A stretch of DNA of 64,000 nt from Heritagella_A intestinalis (GCA_904418995.1 CAJFQF010000007.1:36806-100805); one strand, 5' to 3'; counted from the first letter of the stretch, positions 32,408 to 43,953 are shown. Notes: generated by a model not told the origin, from the sequence alone. Numbers and translations: made by a program.

Positions 32408-35400
32408 TTACTGGCAGTCGATGGTGTCTACCGAGGGGACGATTTCCTCCAATACGTCCAGCAGGATGCGGACCGTATCCAGGGAGGTAAAGGCCGTCAC
32501 GCCGTTTTCCACTGCGCAGCGGCGGATATACGCGCCGTCGTCGGCATGGGGGCCGGAAAGCAGGGAACGGGTGTTGATAATATAGCTCACATAGCCCGCC
32601 CGGATAGAGCGGGGGATGGCGTCGCTGCCTTCGCTGATTTTGCCCAGCACCCGGGTGCGGATGCCGTGCTTTTTCAGGAACGCCGCCGTGCCGGCCGTGG
32701 CCTCGATGTTAAAGCCCAGGCGGTAGAAGCGCTGTACCAGGGGCAGGGCTTCTTCCTTATCCTCGTCGGCCAGGGTCACCAATACGGTGCCGTAATCCTT
32801 CATGCGGATGCCGGAAGCCTGCAAGGCCTTGTACAGGGCCCGGTTCAGGCGGGTGTCATAGCCGATGGCCTCGCCGGTGGACTTCATCTCCGGGGACAGG
32901 TAGGTGTCCATGCCGCCCAGCTTGGAGAAGGAGAAGGCCGGGGCCTTGACATACCAGCGGGGAGTGCGCTCGGGCAGCTCCAGGGCGTTGGCCTGCTCCT
33001 GGAGGGAGTGGCCCAGCATAGCCTTTACGGCGATTTCCACCAGGCTGCAGCCCGTGGACTTGGACAGGAAGGGCACGCTCCGGGAAGCCCGGGGGTTCAC
33101 TTCGATAATATAGACGTTCTCGTCCTTGTCCACAATAAACTGAATGTTGAACAGGCCCACAATGCCGGTGCCAATGCCCAGCTTCCTGGTGTAGTCGATA
33201 ATGGTGTCCTTGACCTTTTGAGACAGGCTGAAGGGGGGATACACGCTGATGCTGTCGCCGGAATGGACGCCGGTGCGCTCTACCAGCTCCATAATGCCGG
33301 GGACAAAGACCTCTTTGCCGTCACAGATGGCGTCCACTTCCACTTCCTTGCCGGTGACGTACTTGTCCACCAGCACGGGCTTGTCCTCGTCCACCTCCAC
33401 AGCGGTGCGCAGGTAGTGGCGGAGCATTTCCTCGTCAGCCACAATCTCCATGGCCCGGCCGCCCAGCACAAAGCTGGGGCGCACCAGTACGGGATAGCCG
33501 ATTTCCGCAGCCACCCGCAGGCCCTCGTCGATGTTGGTGACAGCCGCGCCCACCGGATGGGGGATGTTCAGGGACAGGATGAGATTTTCAAAAACATCCC
33601 GGTTTTCGGCCTTTTCAATGGCGTCGCAGTCGGTGCCGATAATGGGCACGCCACGGCGGGCCAGAGGCTCGGCCAGGTTCACAGCGGTCTGGCCCCCCAG
33701 GGACACAATGACCCCCTTGGGTTTTTCGTGCTCCACCACGTTCATGACGCTCTCAATGGTCAGGGGCTCAAAATAGAGCTTGTCCGCTGCGGTGTAGTCG
33801 GTGGAGACGGTTTCCGGGTTGTTGTTGATGACAATGGCCTCATAGCCGGCCTGGCGGATGGTCCGCAGGGCGTGTACCGTGGAGTAGTCGAACTCCACGC
33901 CCTGGCCGATGCGGATGGGGCCGGAGCCCAGCACAATGATTTTTTCCCGGTCGGTGACCACGGATTCCTCCTCTTGCTCATAGGTGGAGTAGAAATAGGG
34001 CACATAGCTCTCAAACTCCCCGGCGCAGGTGTCGATCATCTTATAAATGGGGAAAATATGCGCCTGCTTCCGCAGGGTGAAGAGGTCGTCCTCGGTCATG
34101 TTCCAGAGCTGGGCCAGATACTGGTCGGAGAAGCCCATGCGCTTGGCTTCCTTCAGCAGGGCCAGATCCCCGGGGTCGGCTTCCAGTTCCTTTTCAAAGT
34201 CCACGATCTTCTTGATCTTGTCCAGGAACATCATGTCAATCTGGGTGATGTCGCAGATACGGGAGTGGTCCACCCCCAGCCACATGAGCTGGGCAATGGC
34301 ATAGAGCCGGTCGTCGGTGCCCTCCTTGATGTATTCCAAAAGCTGGTCCACCGTCATGTTCTTCCGGTCAAACTTGTCGGCGTGGATGTGGCAGACGCCG
34401 GTTTCCAGGGACTGGACGGCTTTCAGGAGGCTCTCCTCAAAGGTGCGGCCCACGGCCATGACCTCGCCGGTGGCCTTCATCTGGGTGGAGAGGGCGTTGG
34501 AGCAGTTTTCAAATTTATCAAAGGGGAACCGGGGAATCTTGGTGACCACATAGTCCAGGGAAGGCTCAAAGCAGGCCGGGGTGTTGATGAGCTGGATTTC
34601 GTCCAGGCGCATGCCCACGGCGATTTTGGCGGAAACCCGGGCAATGGGGTAGCCGGTGGCCTTGGAGGCCAGGGCCGAGGAGCGGGAAACGCGGGGGTTG
34701 ACTTCGATGACATAGTACTGGAAGGACTGGGGGTCCAGGGCAAACTGGACGTTGCACCCGCCCTTGATTTTCAGCGCCCGGATAATCCGCAGGGCGCTGT
34801 CCCGGAGCATCTGGTATTCCTTGTTGGTCAAGGTCTGGCTGGGGGCCACCACAATGGAGTCGCCGGTGTGGATGCCCACCGGGTCCACGTTCTCCATGTT
34901 GCAGATGGTGATGGCCGTGTCGTTGGCGTCCCGCATGACCTCGTACTCGATTTCCTTATAGCCCTTGATGCTCTTTTCAATGAGCACCTGGTGGACCGGG
35001 GACAGGGCCAGGGCGTGCTTCATCATTTCGGCCAGCTCTTCGTCGTTGTTGGCGAAGCCGCCGCCGGTGCCGCCCAGGGTGAAGGCCGGGCGCAGAATCA
35101 CCGGGTAGCCGATTTCGTGGGCGGCCTTCAGAGCCTCCTCCACGCTGAAGGTGATTTCAGAGGGCACTACCGGCTCGCCAATGCGCAGGCACAGCTCCTT
35201 GAACAAATCCCGGTCCTCGGCCTCCTCAATGCTCTTGGCGTCGGAGCCCAGCAGCTCGATGCCGCACTCCTCCAGCACGCCCTTTTTGGCCAGCTGCATG
35301 GCCAGGTTCAGGCCGGTCTGGCCTCCCAGGCTGGGGACAATGGCGTCGGGGCGTTCGTGGCGGCAGATGCGGGCCAGGTATTCCAGGGTCAGGGGCTCCA

Positions 35401-35579
35401 TATACACCTTGTCGGCAATGGTGGTGTCCGTCATAATGGTGGCGGGGTTGGAGTTCACCAGCACCACCTCATAGCCTTCTTCCCGCAGGGCCAGACAGGC
35501 CTGGGTGCCGGCATAGTCGAATTCCGCAGCCTGTCCGATGACAATGGGCCCGGAGCCGATGACCATAATCTTGTGCAAA

Positions 35580-35596
<17 letters not shown>
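32408..35596 (-). CDS. carB: Carbamoyl-phosphate synthase large subunit
   Basis: Makes carbamoyl phosphate for pyrimidines and arginine. The 1062-residue chain has two homologous ATP-grasp halves, each opening with a GSGPIxIGQ motif (VIGSGPIVIGQAAEFDYAGT near residue 12 and LGSGPIRIGQGVEFDYSTVH near 552). The C-terminal MGS-like allosteric domain ends in SLDTVRILLDVLEEIV. It overlaps the carA stop by 17 bases, a firm sign of coupled translation. A long open frame on the other strand is an artefact of codon bias. Confidence 0.98.
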
Positions 35597-36666
<1,070 letters not shown>

Positions 36667-36680
<14 letters not shown>

Positions 36681-38286
36681 GAGATTCCTCCTTATGATGC
36701 AGCGCGGTTTCCACTAAGCTGCGGAACAGGGGATGGGCCCGGTTGGGCCGGCTCTTGAATTCCGGGTGGAACTGCACGCCGATGAAAAAGTCGTTTTCAG
36801 GGATTTCTACCGTCTCTACAATATAGCCGTCCGGGGAGGTGCCGCTGATGCACAGGCCGGCTGTTTCCAGGGCCTCCCGGAACTCGTTGTTGAATTCATA
36901 GCGGTGGCGGTGGCGCTCGGAGATGCGCTCCGCGCCATAGGCCCGGTGCATCTGGGTGCCGGGCTGAATCTGGCAGGGGAAGGCGCCCAGGCGCAGGGTG
37001 CCGCCCTTTTCGATGCCTGCATATTGGTCGGGAAGGAAGTCAATGACCTTGTGCTTGGAGACCTCGTCAAATTCCCCGGAGTTGGCGTCCTCCATGCCGC
37101 ACACGTGGCGGGCAAACTCCATCACGGCAATCTGCATTCCCAGGCAGATGCCCAGATAGGGCAGATTGTTCTCCCGGCAGTAGCGGGCGGCCTCCACCAT
37201 GCCCTCAATGCCCCGGCTGCCAAACCCGCCGGGCACCACAATGCCGTCGCAGCCTTCCAGGGTTTGGGCCACATTGTCCGGGGTAATGGCCTCGGAGTCA
37301 ATCCAGCGGATGGCAACGCTGGCTCCCAGGCCATAACCGGCGTGGCGCAGGGCCTCGGCTACGGAGAGATACGCGTCGTGAAGCTGCATGTATTTCCCCA
37401 CCAGCCCAATGGTGACCTGGGTTTTGGGGTTCTTCATCCGGGAGAGCATGTCCTCCCATTCTGTCAGGTCCGGCGCCGGGGCGTCAATGTGGAGCTCCCG
37501 GCACACAATATCCGAGAAGTGATGGCCTTCCAGCATCATGGGCGCCTCATAGAGCACGGGCAGGGTCAGGTTTTCGATGACGCAGTCGGGCTTTACGTTG
37601 CAGAACAGGGCAATCTTCCGGAAGATGGATTCCTCCAGAGGCTCGTCGCAGCGCAGCACGATGATGCTCGGGTGGATGCCCATGCCCTGAAGCTCCTTGA
37701 CGGAGTGCTGGGTGGGTTTGGTCTTGTGCTCGTCGGAGCCCCGCAGGAAGGGCACCAGGGTCACATGGATATACAGGGCGTTTTCCCGGCCCACTTCCAG
37801 GCCCACCTGACGGATGGCCTCCAGGAAGGGCTGGCTCTCAATGTCGCCGGTGGTGCCGCCGATTTCCGTAATGACCACATCGGCATGGGTTTTCTTGCCC
37901 ACGCTGTAGATAAAGGATTTGATTTCGTTGGTGATGTGGGGAATGACCTGCACGGTTTCTCCCAGATATTCTCCCCGGCGCTCCTTGTTCAGCACGTTCC
38001 AATAGACCTTGCCCGTGGTCAGGTTGGAAAATTGGTTCAGGTCCTCGTCGATGAAGCGCTCATAGTGGCCCAGGTCCAGGTCGGTTTCCGCGCCGTCCTC
38101 GGTCACATACACTTCCCCGTGCTGATAGGGGCTCATGGTGCCGGGGTCCACGTTGATATAGGGGTCCAGCTTCTGGGCGGCCACTTTCAGGCCCCGGGCC
38201 TTGAGCAGCCGGCCCAAAGAAGCAGCGGTAATCCCCTTTCCCAATCCGGAGACCACGCCTCCCGTGACAAAAATATACTTGGTCAT
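36667..38286 (-). CDS. pyrG: CTP synthase
   Basis: Aminates UTP to CTP with glutamine and ATP. The N-terminal synthase part begins with TKYIFVTGGVVSGLGKGITA and contains DPYINVDPGTMSPYQHGEVY. The glutaminase part shows LGICLGMQIAVMEFAR and VQFHPEFKSRP. The start is ATG 38286 with GGAGGG at seven bases; the frame is open further upstream but only through leader sequence. It is the first gene of a five-gene operon with a strong promoter and a structured leader of about 210 bases. The known pyrG attenuation of Bacillus (repeated G addition at a GGGC start) is not recognisable here. Confidence 0.97.
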
Positions 38287-38372
38287 TTTTTGCTCCCTCC
38301 GTTTTCCAGGCGCGGAAAACCAGCGCCCTCCAAATGCTTCGGTTGTTCCTGTCTTCTCACACGCTCCTTTGC

Positions 38373-38498
38373 TGCGGGCAGGAGATTTTTGCCAAAAATG
38401 CCCTCCAAAAAACGGCATCCATGTCCTGCCCCGCAAAAAAGGGGGCACACCCCCTGAGACATCATGAACGCCGTTGCCCATTTGGATTCAAATTTTTC
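38373..38498 (-). promoter_or_regulatory. Structured 5' leader of pyrG with internal terminator
   Basis: Reading on the minus strand, a long imperfect stem P1 pairs 38458-38475 with 38410-38426. It encloses a terminator hairpin (AGGGGG-TGTG-CCCCCT, 38440-38455) that is followed by six T. A second stem P2 pairs 38424-38435 with 38373-38383 (one bulged G). P1 and P2 are interleaved and share bases 38424-38426, so they compete or form a pseudoknot. A third hairpin (38381-38406) lies inside P2. The layout suggests transcription attenuation of the operon. Confidence 0.6.
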
Positions 38499-38504
38499 TT
38501 AGGT

Positions 38505-38534
38505 ATTATACAACCGGCAAGGGGCCTTTGTCAA
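38505..38534 (-). promoter_or_regulatory. Strong sigma-A promoter of the pyrG operon
   Basis: Consensus TTGACA (38529-38534) and TATAAT (38505-38510) are 18 bases apart on the minus strand. Transcription should start near 38498 and give a 5' leader of about 210 bases. Confidence 0.85.
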
Positions 38535-38691
38535 GAAAAAAGCGGCTGCCCGGCCCCATGGGCGCTGAGAATTCCTGGGGATGGTGTCCGCCGCAGAAGT
38601 ATTGAAAAAAGAGGGGGAATCTGATATGATAATTTTTAAGCAAAATACAGAAAAAAGCAGGATTTCATAAACACACGAAGGAGTGAAGCCC

Positions 38692-39432
38692 ATGCCCAGA
38701 GAGCATTTGTTTCTCGACGGAGAAGAGGATACCATCCATGCCAACGAGATCGTCCCGAAAACCCCAAAAGAAAAACGCGCCAACTGGTGGTTCTACCATA
38801 AGGTACATGTGATTGTAGGGGTGCTGCTGGTGGCCCTGGCGGGCGGCCTGATTTATTCCCTTTTATCCAAGACTGCGCCGGATTATACCATTGCGGTGGT
38901 GGGCGGACTGTATTCTGAGGATATGGCCAATGCCCTGGAAGCGGAATTGGCGCCCTACGGGGAGGATCGGAACGGCGACGGACAGGTGGAAGTACAAGTG
39001 GTCACCTATCCTATCGGGGATTCCAGCGCGGACCCCCAAGTGCAGGAAGCCAACAGCGTGCGTTTGATGGGGGACGCCAGCGAATTTACCAGCGTGATTT
39101 ATCTCATCAATGGGGATAGCTTTGAATGGATGCAAAATCAGGGCGGTTTCTTTGCGTATACCGACGGTTCCACCCCCCCGGAGGATGCTTCCGATTATGA
39201 GAATATGCGGGTAGCCTGGAGCGACTGCAAGGGCTTGACCGCCATGGACCTTTCCGTCAATTCCCTTTCCAAAGAAGAAGTGCAGGACTATATGAGCTCT
39301 TTTTACATGGCGCTGCGAATGATCGACGGAACCAACTTCGAGAATAACGCAGGCGATGTGGACTACTACAAGGACTGCCAGGCCATGTTCCAGCGGCTCA
39401 TTGACGGCACGCCGGTAGAGGCGGATTCCTGA
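38692..39432 (+). CDS. Hypothetical single-pass membrane protein, 246 aa
   Basis: An acidic N-terminal stretch with a PREHLFLDGEEDT start is followed by a basic segment and one membrane helix (about residues 44-64). An extracytoplasmic domain of about 180 residues follows. The domain shows DYTIAVVGGLYSEDMANALE, a repeated acidic pattern (DRNGDGQVEVQV, a possible calcium-binding loop), and VIYLINGDSFEWM. No family is recognised. Start ATG 38692 has AAGGAG at eight bases; GTG 38683 overlaps that site. A terminator follows at 39460. Confidence 0.78.
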   Translation: MPREHLFLDGEEDTIHANEIVPKTPKEKRANWWFYHKVHVIVGVLLVALAGGLIYSLLSKTAPDYTIAVVGGLYSEDMANALEAELAPYGEDRNGDGQVEVQVVTYPIGDSSADPQVQEANSVRLMGDASEFTSVIYLINGDSFEWMQNQGGFFAYTDGSTPPEDASDYENMRVAWSDCKGLTAMDLSVNSLSKEEVQDYMSSFYMALRMIDGTNFENNAGDVDYYKDCQAMFQRLIDGTPVEADS

Positions 39433-39459
39433 GCGCCTTAAAAAACCTGAGAAATGCAG

Positions 39460-39485
39460 AGGGCCCGGATTTCCGGGCCCTTTTT
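39460..39485 (+). terminator. Terminator of the membrane protein gene
   Basis: A perfect 9-bp GC stem (39460-39468 with 39473-39481), four-base loop and T-run. Confidence 0.9.
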
Positions 39486-39571
39486 ACAGGCGTTCATAAA
39501 TTGCCGGCAATCGTAGATTGCTCGCAGTCACAGATACGCTCTGCTTTCCTGATTTCCAATATTATCAAAAG

Positions 39572-39602
39572 AAAAGCGGCTCTTGAAAACAGAGCCGCTT
39601 TT
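39572..39602. terminator. Bidirectional terminator before the MazG-like gene
   Basis: A 12-bp stem AAAAGCGGCTCT with its complement (39572-39583 with 39591-39602) and 7-base loop. A- and T-runs on both sides let it end the MazG-like gene on the minus strand and any read-through from the left. Confidence 0.8.
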
Positions 39603-39643
39603 TATAATAGAGGATAACAGATAGGCTTCCCGTGAACGGGGAT

Positions 39644-39991
39644 TCAGCCATCCAGCCTGTTTTCTCTCCTCTTCAGGAGGAATTGCTCCAAATTCACCCG
39701 ATGGCCGTATTTGATAGAAGCCCTTTTATCTTTTTCAATGATGCGCTCCGTCATATCGATGCCATTGAGCGCTGCGATAGCAATCGCGTAATGTACCACA
39801 TCTGCCAGTTCGTCACCCAGCTGCCCTTGTAAATCTTCATTGCAGGAGGCTTTTCTTCCTGCCTTTTTGTTTAGGACTTCAGCCACTTCGCCAATTTCCT
39901 CTACGAGCTTCATAAACAAACTCTGGTCGATTCCGCCATGGCTGTAGTGATCCAGCAAATAGGCTTCCAGTTCGTCAATTGTCACTTTCAA
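39644..39991 (-). CDS. MazG-like nucleotide pyrophosphohydrolase, 115 aa
   Basis: Members hydrolyse (d)NTPs to monophosphates and remove unusual or damaged nucleotides. The metal-binding signature is clear: LVEEIGEVAEVLNKK (EExGE) and LGDELADVVHYAI (ExxD). Later KYGHRVNLEQFL closes the four-helix fold. Length fits a single-domain dimeric or tetrameric enzyme. The base composition around it is less GC-rich than its neighbours. It may be regulated alone; no partner gene is adjacent. Confidence 0.87.
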   Translation of the reverse strand: MKVTIDELEAYLLDHYSHGGIDQSLFMKLVEEIGEVAEVLNKKAGRKASCNEDLQGQLGDELADVVHYAIAIAALNGIDMTERIIEKDKRASIKYGHRVNLEQFLLKRRENRLDG

Positions 39992-40054
39992 AATACGTTC
40001 CCTCCCCCAATCAGCTTGGCCTGTGCTCTATCGCGGAAATCCCAATCATACAAG

Positions 40055-40121
40055 AACAGTGACAGCGGATCGCACCACTGTCACTGTTTTACGGTCCCCG
40101 TCATCAGGCACGGGGATTTTT
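40055..40121. terminator. Two tandem hairpins after gpmI
   Basis: AACAGTGACAG pairs with CTGTCACTGTT (40055-40065 with 40078-40088) and TCCCCG with CGGGGA (40095-40100 with 40111-40116). Both have T-runs on the plus strand and weaker ones on the minus strand. They lie between the MazG-like gene and the end of gpmI, where minus-strand transcription should stop. Confidence 0.6.
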
Positions 40122-40143
40122 GCGTTGTATGACGGGAGGAATC

Positions 40144-41655
40144 TTACTGGATCAGGCTCTTGCCGTCCATTTCCTCCGGCTGGGGCAGGCCCAGGATCTG
40201 CAGCATGGTGGGGGCGATGTCCGCCAGACGGCCGCCTTCCCGCAGCTGGCAGGAATAGCCCGCCACGCAGAAGGGCACCGGATTGGTGGTGTGGGCGGTG
40301 AAGGGCTCGCCGTTCTCGTCCACCATCTTGTCGGCGTTGCCGTGGTCAGCGGTGAGGAGCAGCACGCCGTCCATCTCCCGGATGGCAGCGGTGACGCGGC
40401 CCACGCAGGTGTCCACAGCCTCTACGGCCTTGACAGCGGCCTCGAATACGCCGGTATGGCCGACCATGTCGCAGTTGGCATAGTTCAGGATGATGACGTC
40501 GTATTTGCCGCTCTTAATGGCTTCCACCATCTTGTCGGTGACTTCATAGGCGCTCATCTCCGGCTGGAGGTCATAGGTGGCCACCTTGGGGGACTTCACC
40601 AGGATGCGGTCCTCGCCGGGGTATACGGTTTCCACGCCGCCGTTGAAGAAGAAGGTCACATGGGCATACTTCTCGGTTTCGGCAATGCGCAGCTGGGTCA
40701 TGCCCTTGTCGGAGAGGTATTCGCCCAGGGTATTCTTCAGCACCTGGGGCTTGAAGGCTACCTGTACGTTGGGCATGGTGGCGTCGTACTGGGTCATGCA
40801 CACATAGGTGACGGGGAAGAAGCCGCCCCGGCGCTCAAAGCCGTTGAAATCCGGGTCCACAAAGGTGCGGGTGATTTCACGGGCGCGGTCAGGCCGGAAG
40901 TTGAAGAAGATAATGGAGTCGTTGGCCTGGATGGGCTGGGCGCCGTCGATGACGCAGGGCACCACAAACTCGTCGGTGACGTCCTTCTCATAGGAGTTGG
41001 CCACAGCGCACACGCCGCAGGCAGCCTTCTCGCCCTCGCCATACACCATGGCGGCATAGGCTTTTTCCACGCGCTCCCAGCGGTTGTCGCGGTCCATGGC
41101 ATAGTAGCGGCCCATAACCGTGGCGATCTGGCCTACGCCGATCTCCTTGAGCTTGTCGGAGAGCTGCTGCACATAGTCCTTGCCGGAGCTGGGGGGCACG
41201 TCACGGCCGTCCAGCAGGCAGTGGACAAACACCTTGGTCAGGCCCATTTTCTTGGCCATCTCCACCAGGGCATACAGGTGGGTGATGTGGCTGTGTACGC
41301 CGCCGTCGGACAGCAGGCCGATGAGGTGCAGGGCGCTGTCGTTCTTCTTGGCGTTCTCCATAGCGGCCAGGAATGCCTCGTTCTCAAAGAAGGGGCCGTC
41401 CTGGATGGACTTGGTGATGCGGGTGAGCTCCTGATACACAATGCGGCCGGCGCCCATGTTGGTGTGGCCCACTTCGCTGTTGCCCATCTGGCCGTCGGGC
41501 AGGCCCACGTCCATGCCGGAAGCGCCAATCTGGGTCACCGGGTTGGAGGCGAACAGGGCGTCAATGTTGGGCTTTTTTGCAGCGGCAATAGCGTTGCCCT
41601 CTTTGGGGGCGCAGCCAAAACCGTCCAGGATCATCAAAACGAGGGGTTTTTTCAT
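40144..41655 (-). CDS. gpmI: 2,3-bisphosphoglycerate-independent phosphoglycerate mutase
   Basis: Interconverts 3- and 2-phosphoglycerate with two manganese ions. The chain opens with KKPLVLMILDGFGC (metal-binding Asp), the catalytic serine lies in GQMGNSEVGHTNMGAGR, and the late metal ligands are in LNYANCDMVGHTGVFEAAVK and LTADHGNADKM. Length 503 is typical. AAAGGAAC precedes ATG 41655. It is third in the pgk-tpiA-gpmI operon. Confidence 0.98.
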   Translation of the reverse strand: MKKPLVLMILDGFGCAPKEGNAIAAAKKPNIDALFASNPVTQIGASGMDVGLPDGQMGNSEVGHTNMGAGRIVYQELTRITKSIQDGPFFENEAFLAAMENAKKNDSALHLIGLLSDGGVHSHITHLYALVEMAKKMGLTKVFVHCLLDGRDVPPSSGKDYVQQLSDKLKEIGVGQIATVMGRYYAMDRDNRWERVEKAYAAMVYGEGEKAACGVCAVANSYEKDVTDEFVVPCVIDGAQPIQANDSIIFFNFRPDRAREITRTFVDPDFNGFERRGGFFPVTYVCMTQYDATMPNVQVAFKPQVLKNTLGEYLSDKGMTQLRIAETEKYAHVTFFFNGGVETVYPGEDRILVKSPKVATYDLQPEMSAYEVTDKMVEAIKSGKYDVIILNYANCDMVGHTGVFEAAVKAVEAVDTCVGRVTAAIREMDGVLLLTADHGNADKMVDENGEPFTAHTTNPVPFCVAGYSCQLREGGRLADIAPTMLQILGLPQPEEMDGKSLIQ

Positions 41656-41721
41656 GGAATCGTTCCTTTCTTTCGGGGGTTGCCGGCAGGGCCGGAACCC
41701 AAATTTACAGGGAAAAAGTTA

Positions 41722-41750
41722 GGGGCTGGCTCATGCCCTGTGCCAGCCCC
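41722..41750 (-). terminator. Hairpin between tpiA and gpmI
   Basis: GGGGCTGGC pairs with GCCAGCCCC around an 11-base loop, followed on the minus strand by TAACTTTTTCC. It is likely a partial terminator or processing site inside the operon. Confidence 0.6.
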
Positions 41751-41809
41751 CAGTTTCTATTTGGGGGACAGGGGGTTCTATTGTGAAACCGGAGTCCCGT
41801 TTTTTCGGT

Positions 41810-42580
41810 TTAGCCTACGGTAGCAGCCTTGACGATCTCGGCAAAGTCGGCCGGCTTCAGGGAAGCGCCGCCGATGAGGCCGCCGTCCACGTCGGGCTGG
41901 GCCAGCAGCTCGGCTGCATTCTTGGCGTTCATGGAGCCGCCGTACTGGATGACCATCTTCTCAGCAGCTTCCTCGTCATACAGCTCCTTGATGACGCCGC
42001 GGATGACAGCGCAAACCTCGTTGGCCTGCTCGGCGGTGGCGGTGCGGCCGGTGCCGATAGCCCACACGGGCTCATAAGCGATGATGACGCGGGAGAGCTC
42101 TTCCTTGGAAACGCCCTGGAGAGCAATCTTGGTCTGCATGGCCACCAGCTCTGCGGTGATGCCCTGCTCGCGCTGCTCCAGATACTCGCCCACGCACAGG
42201 ATCACGGTGAGGCCCTTGTCCAGAGCGGCCCGGGTGCGCTTCTGCACGGTGACGTCGGTGTCGCCGAAATAGGTGCGGCGCTCGCTGTGGCCGATAATCA
42301 CATAGCCAACGCCCATGGCAGCCAGCATGTCGGCGGAAATCTCACCGGTGAAGGCGCCGGAAGGCTCCCAGTGGCAGTTTTCTGCGCCAATCTTAATGTT
42401 GGTGCCGGCAGTGGCTTCCAGAGCGGTCTGCAAATCCACATAGGGCACGCAGGCCACTACGTCACAGCCAGCGTCCTTCACCAGGGGGGCGATGGCGTTC
42501 AGCAGCTCTTTGGCCTCGGCGGGGGTCTTGTTCATTTTCCAGTTGCCGGCGATGACGGCTTTTCTGACAGCTTTGTTCAT
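41810..42580 (-). CDS. tpiA: Triosephosphate isomerase
   Basis: Interconverts dihydroxyacetone phosphate and glyceraldehyde 3-phosphate. AGNWKMNKTPAEA holds the catalytic Lys, VIIGHSERRTYFGD the catalytic His, and IIAYEPVWAIGTGRTATAEQ the catalytic Glu and the hinged loop. Length 256 is normal. AAAGGAAG precedes ATG 42580. It follows pgk by 86 bases, with a hairpin between. Confidence 0.98.
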   Translation of the reverse strand: MNKAVRKAVIAGNWKMNKTPAEAKELLNAIAPLVKDAGCDVVACVPYVDLQTALEATAGTNIKIGAENCHWEPSGAFTGEISADMLAAMGVGYVIIGHSERRTYFGDTDVTVQKRTRAALDKGLTVILCVGEYLEQREQGITAELVAMQTKIALQGVSKEELSRVIIAYEPVWAIGTGRTATAEQANEVCAVIRGVIKELYDEEAAEKMVIQYGGSMNAKNAAELLAQPDVDGGLIGGASLKPADFAEIVKAATVG

Positions 42581-42621
42581 GATGCACAGCTTCCTTTCAA
42601 TTATACCATTTGTATAAATAA

Positions 42622-42648
42622 GGCGGGAAAGCCAAACACTCTCCCGCC
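42622..42648 (-). terminator. Hairpin between pgk and tpiA
   Basis: GGCGGGA pairs with TCCCGCC around a 13-base loop, followed on the minus strand by TTATTT. It could set the relative amounts of pgk and tpiA message. Confidence 0.5.
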
Positions 42649-42666
42649 CTACCTATCAATTCTCTA

Positions 42667-43878
42667 TTAGGCGTCCTTTTCGTTGAGGCAGGCGATGCCG
42701 GGCAGCTCCCGGCCCTCCAGGAACTCCAGGGAAGCGCCGCCGCCGGTGGAGATGTGGGTCATCTTGTCGGCGAAGCCCAGCTTCTCAACCGCAGCAGCGG
42801 AGTCGCCGCCGCCGATTACGGTGACAGCCTCGCTCTCGGCCATGGCCTTGGCAACCGCCAGGGTGCCGGCAGCCAGGGTCGGGTTCTCAAACACGCCCAT
42901 GGGTCCGTTCCAAACAACGGTCTTGGAGGACTTGATGGCGTCGGCAAACAGCTCCATGGTCTTGGGGCCGATGTCGCAGCCTTCCATGTCGGCGGGAATC
43001 TGGTCCACAGGGACAACGGTGGTTTCCACTTCTGCGTCGATGGGGTTGGGGAACTCCTTGACGCAGGCGGTGTCCACAGGCAGCATCAGCTTAACGCCCT
43101 TGGCCTTGGCCTTCTCCATCATTTCCTTGCAGTAGTCGATCTTGGAATCGTCGCACAGGCTCTTGCCGATCTCGTTGCCTTCGGCCTTCAGGAAGGTGTA
43201 GGCCATGCCGCCGCCGATGATCAGGGTGTCCACCTTCTCCAGCAGGTTAGAGATGACGGTCAGCTTGTCGGCAACCTTAGCGCCGCCCAGGATAGCGGTG
43301 AAGGGACGCACGGGGTTGTTGATGGCGCTGCCCAAATACTTGATTTCCTTCTGAATCAGGTAGCCGCACACAGCGGGGAGGTAGTCAGCCACGCCAGCGG
43401 TGGAAGCGTGAGCGCGGTGAGCGGTGCCGAAGGCGTCGTTCACATAGATCTCAGCCATAGAAGCCAGCTCCTTGGCGAAGGCGGGATCGTTCTTTTCCTC
43501 TTCCTTGTGGAAACGGACGTTCTCAATGAGCTCCACTTCGCCGTCCTGCAGGGAAGCAGCGATGCTCTTGGCGCTCTCGCCGATGACGTCCTTGGCCATC
43601 TTGACTTCCTGGCCCAGGGCCTTGGAGAGGTAAGCGGCTACGGGAGCCAGGGAATATTTCATATTGAACTCACCCTTCGGGCGGCCCAGATGGGAGCACA
43701 GGATGACCTTGGCCTTGTGGTCCACCAGATAGCGGATGGTCTTGAGGGCCTCGTCAATACGCTTGGGGTCGGAAATGTTGCCTTCAGCGTCAAAGGGGAC
43801 GTTAAAGTCGCAGCGGACAAGGACCTTCTTGCCGGCTACGTCGATGTCTTCGACGGTCTTCTTGTTGAGATAATTCAT
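42667..43878 (-). CDS. pgk: Phosphoglycerate kinase
   Basis: Makes ATP from 1,3-bisphosphoglycerate. The substrate-binding motif VRCDFNVPFDAEG is near residue 25, followed by CSHLGRPKGEFNMKYSLAPV. ATP binding is seen in AKVADKLTVISNLL, WNGPMGVFENPTLAAGT and the GGGDSAAAVEKLG loop. Start ATG 43878 is preferred over the GTG four codons earlier, which is inside the AAGGAG ribosome site. It is first in the pgk-tpiA-gpmI operon; no gap gene is present beside it. Confidence 0.98.
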   Translation of the reverse strand: MNYLNKKTVEDIDVAGKKVLVRCDFNVPFDAEGNISDPKRIDEALKTIRYLVDHKAKVILCSHLGRPKGEFNMKYSLAPVAAYLSKALGQEVKMAKDVIGESAKSIAASLQDGEVELIENVRFHKEEEKNDPAFAKELASMAEIYVNDAFGTAHRAHASTAGVADYLPAVCGYLIQKEIKYLGSAINNPVRPFTAILGGAKVADKLTVISNLLEKVDTLIIGGGMAYTFLKAEGNEIGKSLCDDSKIDYCKEMMEKAKAKGVKLMLPVDTACVKEFPNPIDAEVETTVVPVDQIPADMEGCDIGPKTMELFADAIKSSKTVVWNGPMGVFENPTLAAGTLAVAKAMAESEAVTVIGGGDSAAAVEKLGFADKMTHISTGGGASLEFLEGRELPGIACLNEKDA

Positions 43879-43953
43879 GATAAATGACACTCCTTCTGCT
43901 TTGATTCTTCTTCATTTGAGAATTTGTGAAAGAAAATACAAAGGACTGGTTTT

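Noticed and set aside
36733..38457. Long plus-strand open frame opposite pyrG
   Set aside because: It is an antisense shadow caused by codon bias; it has low complexity, is rich in Gly, Val and His, and has no family signature.
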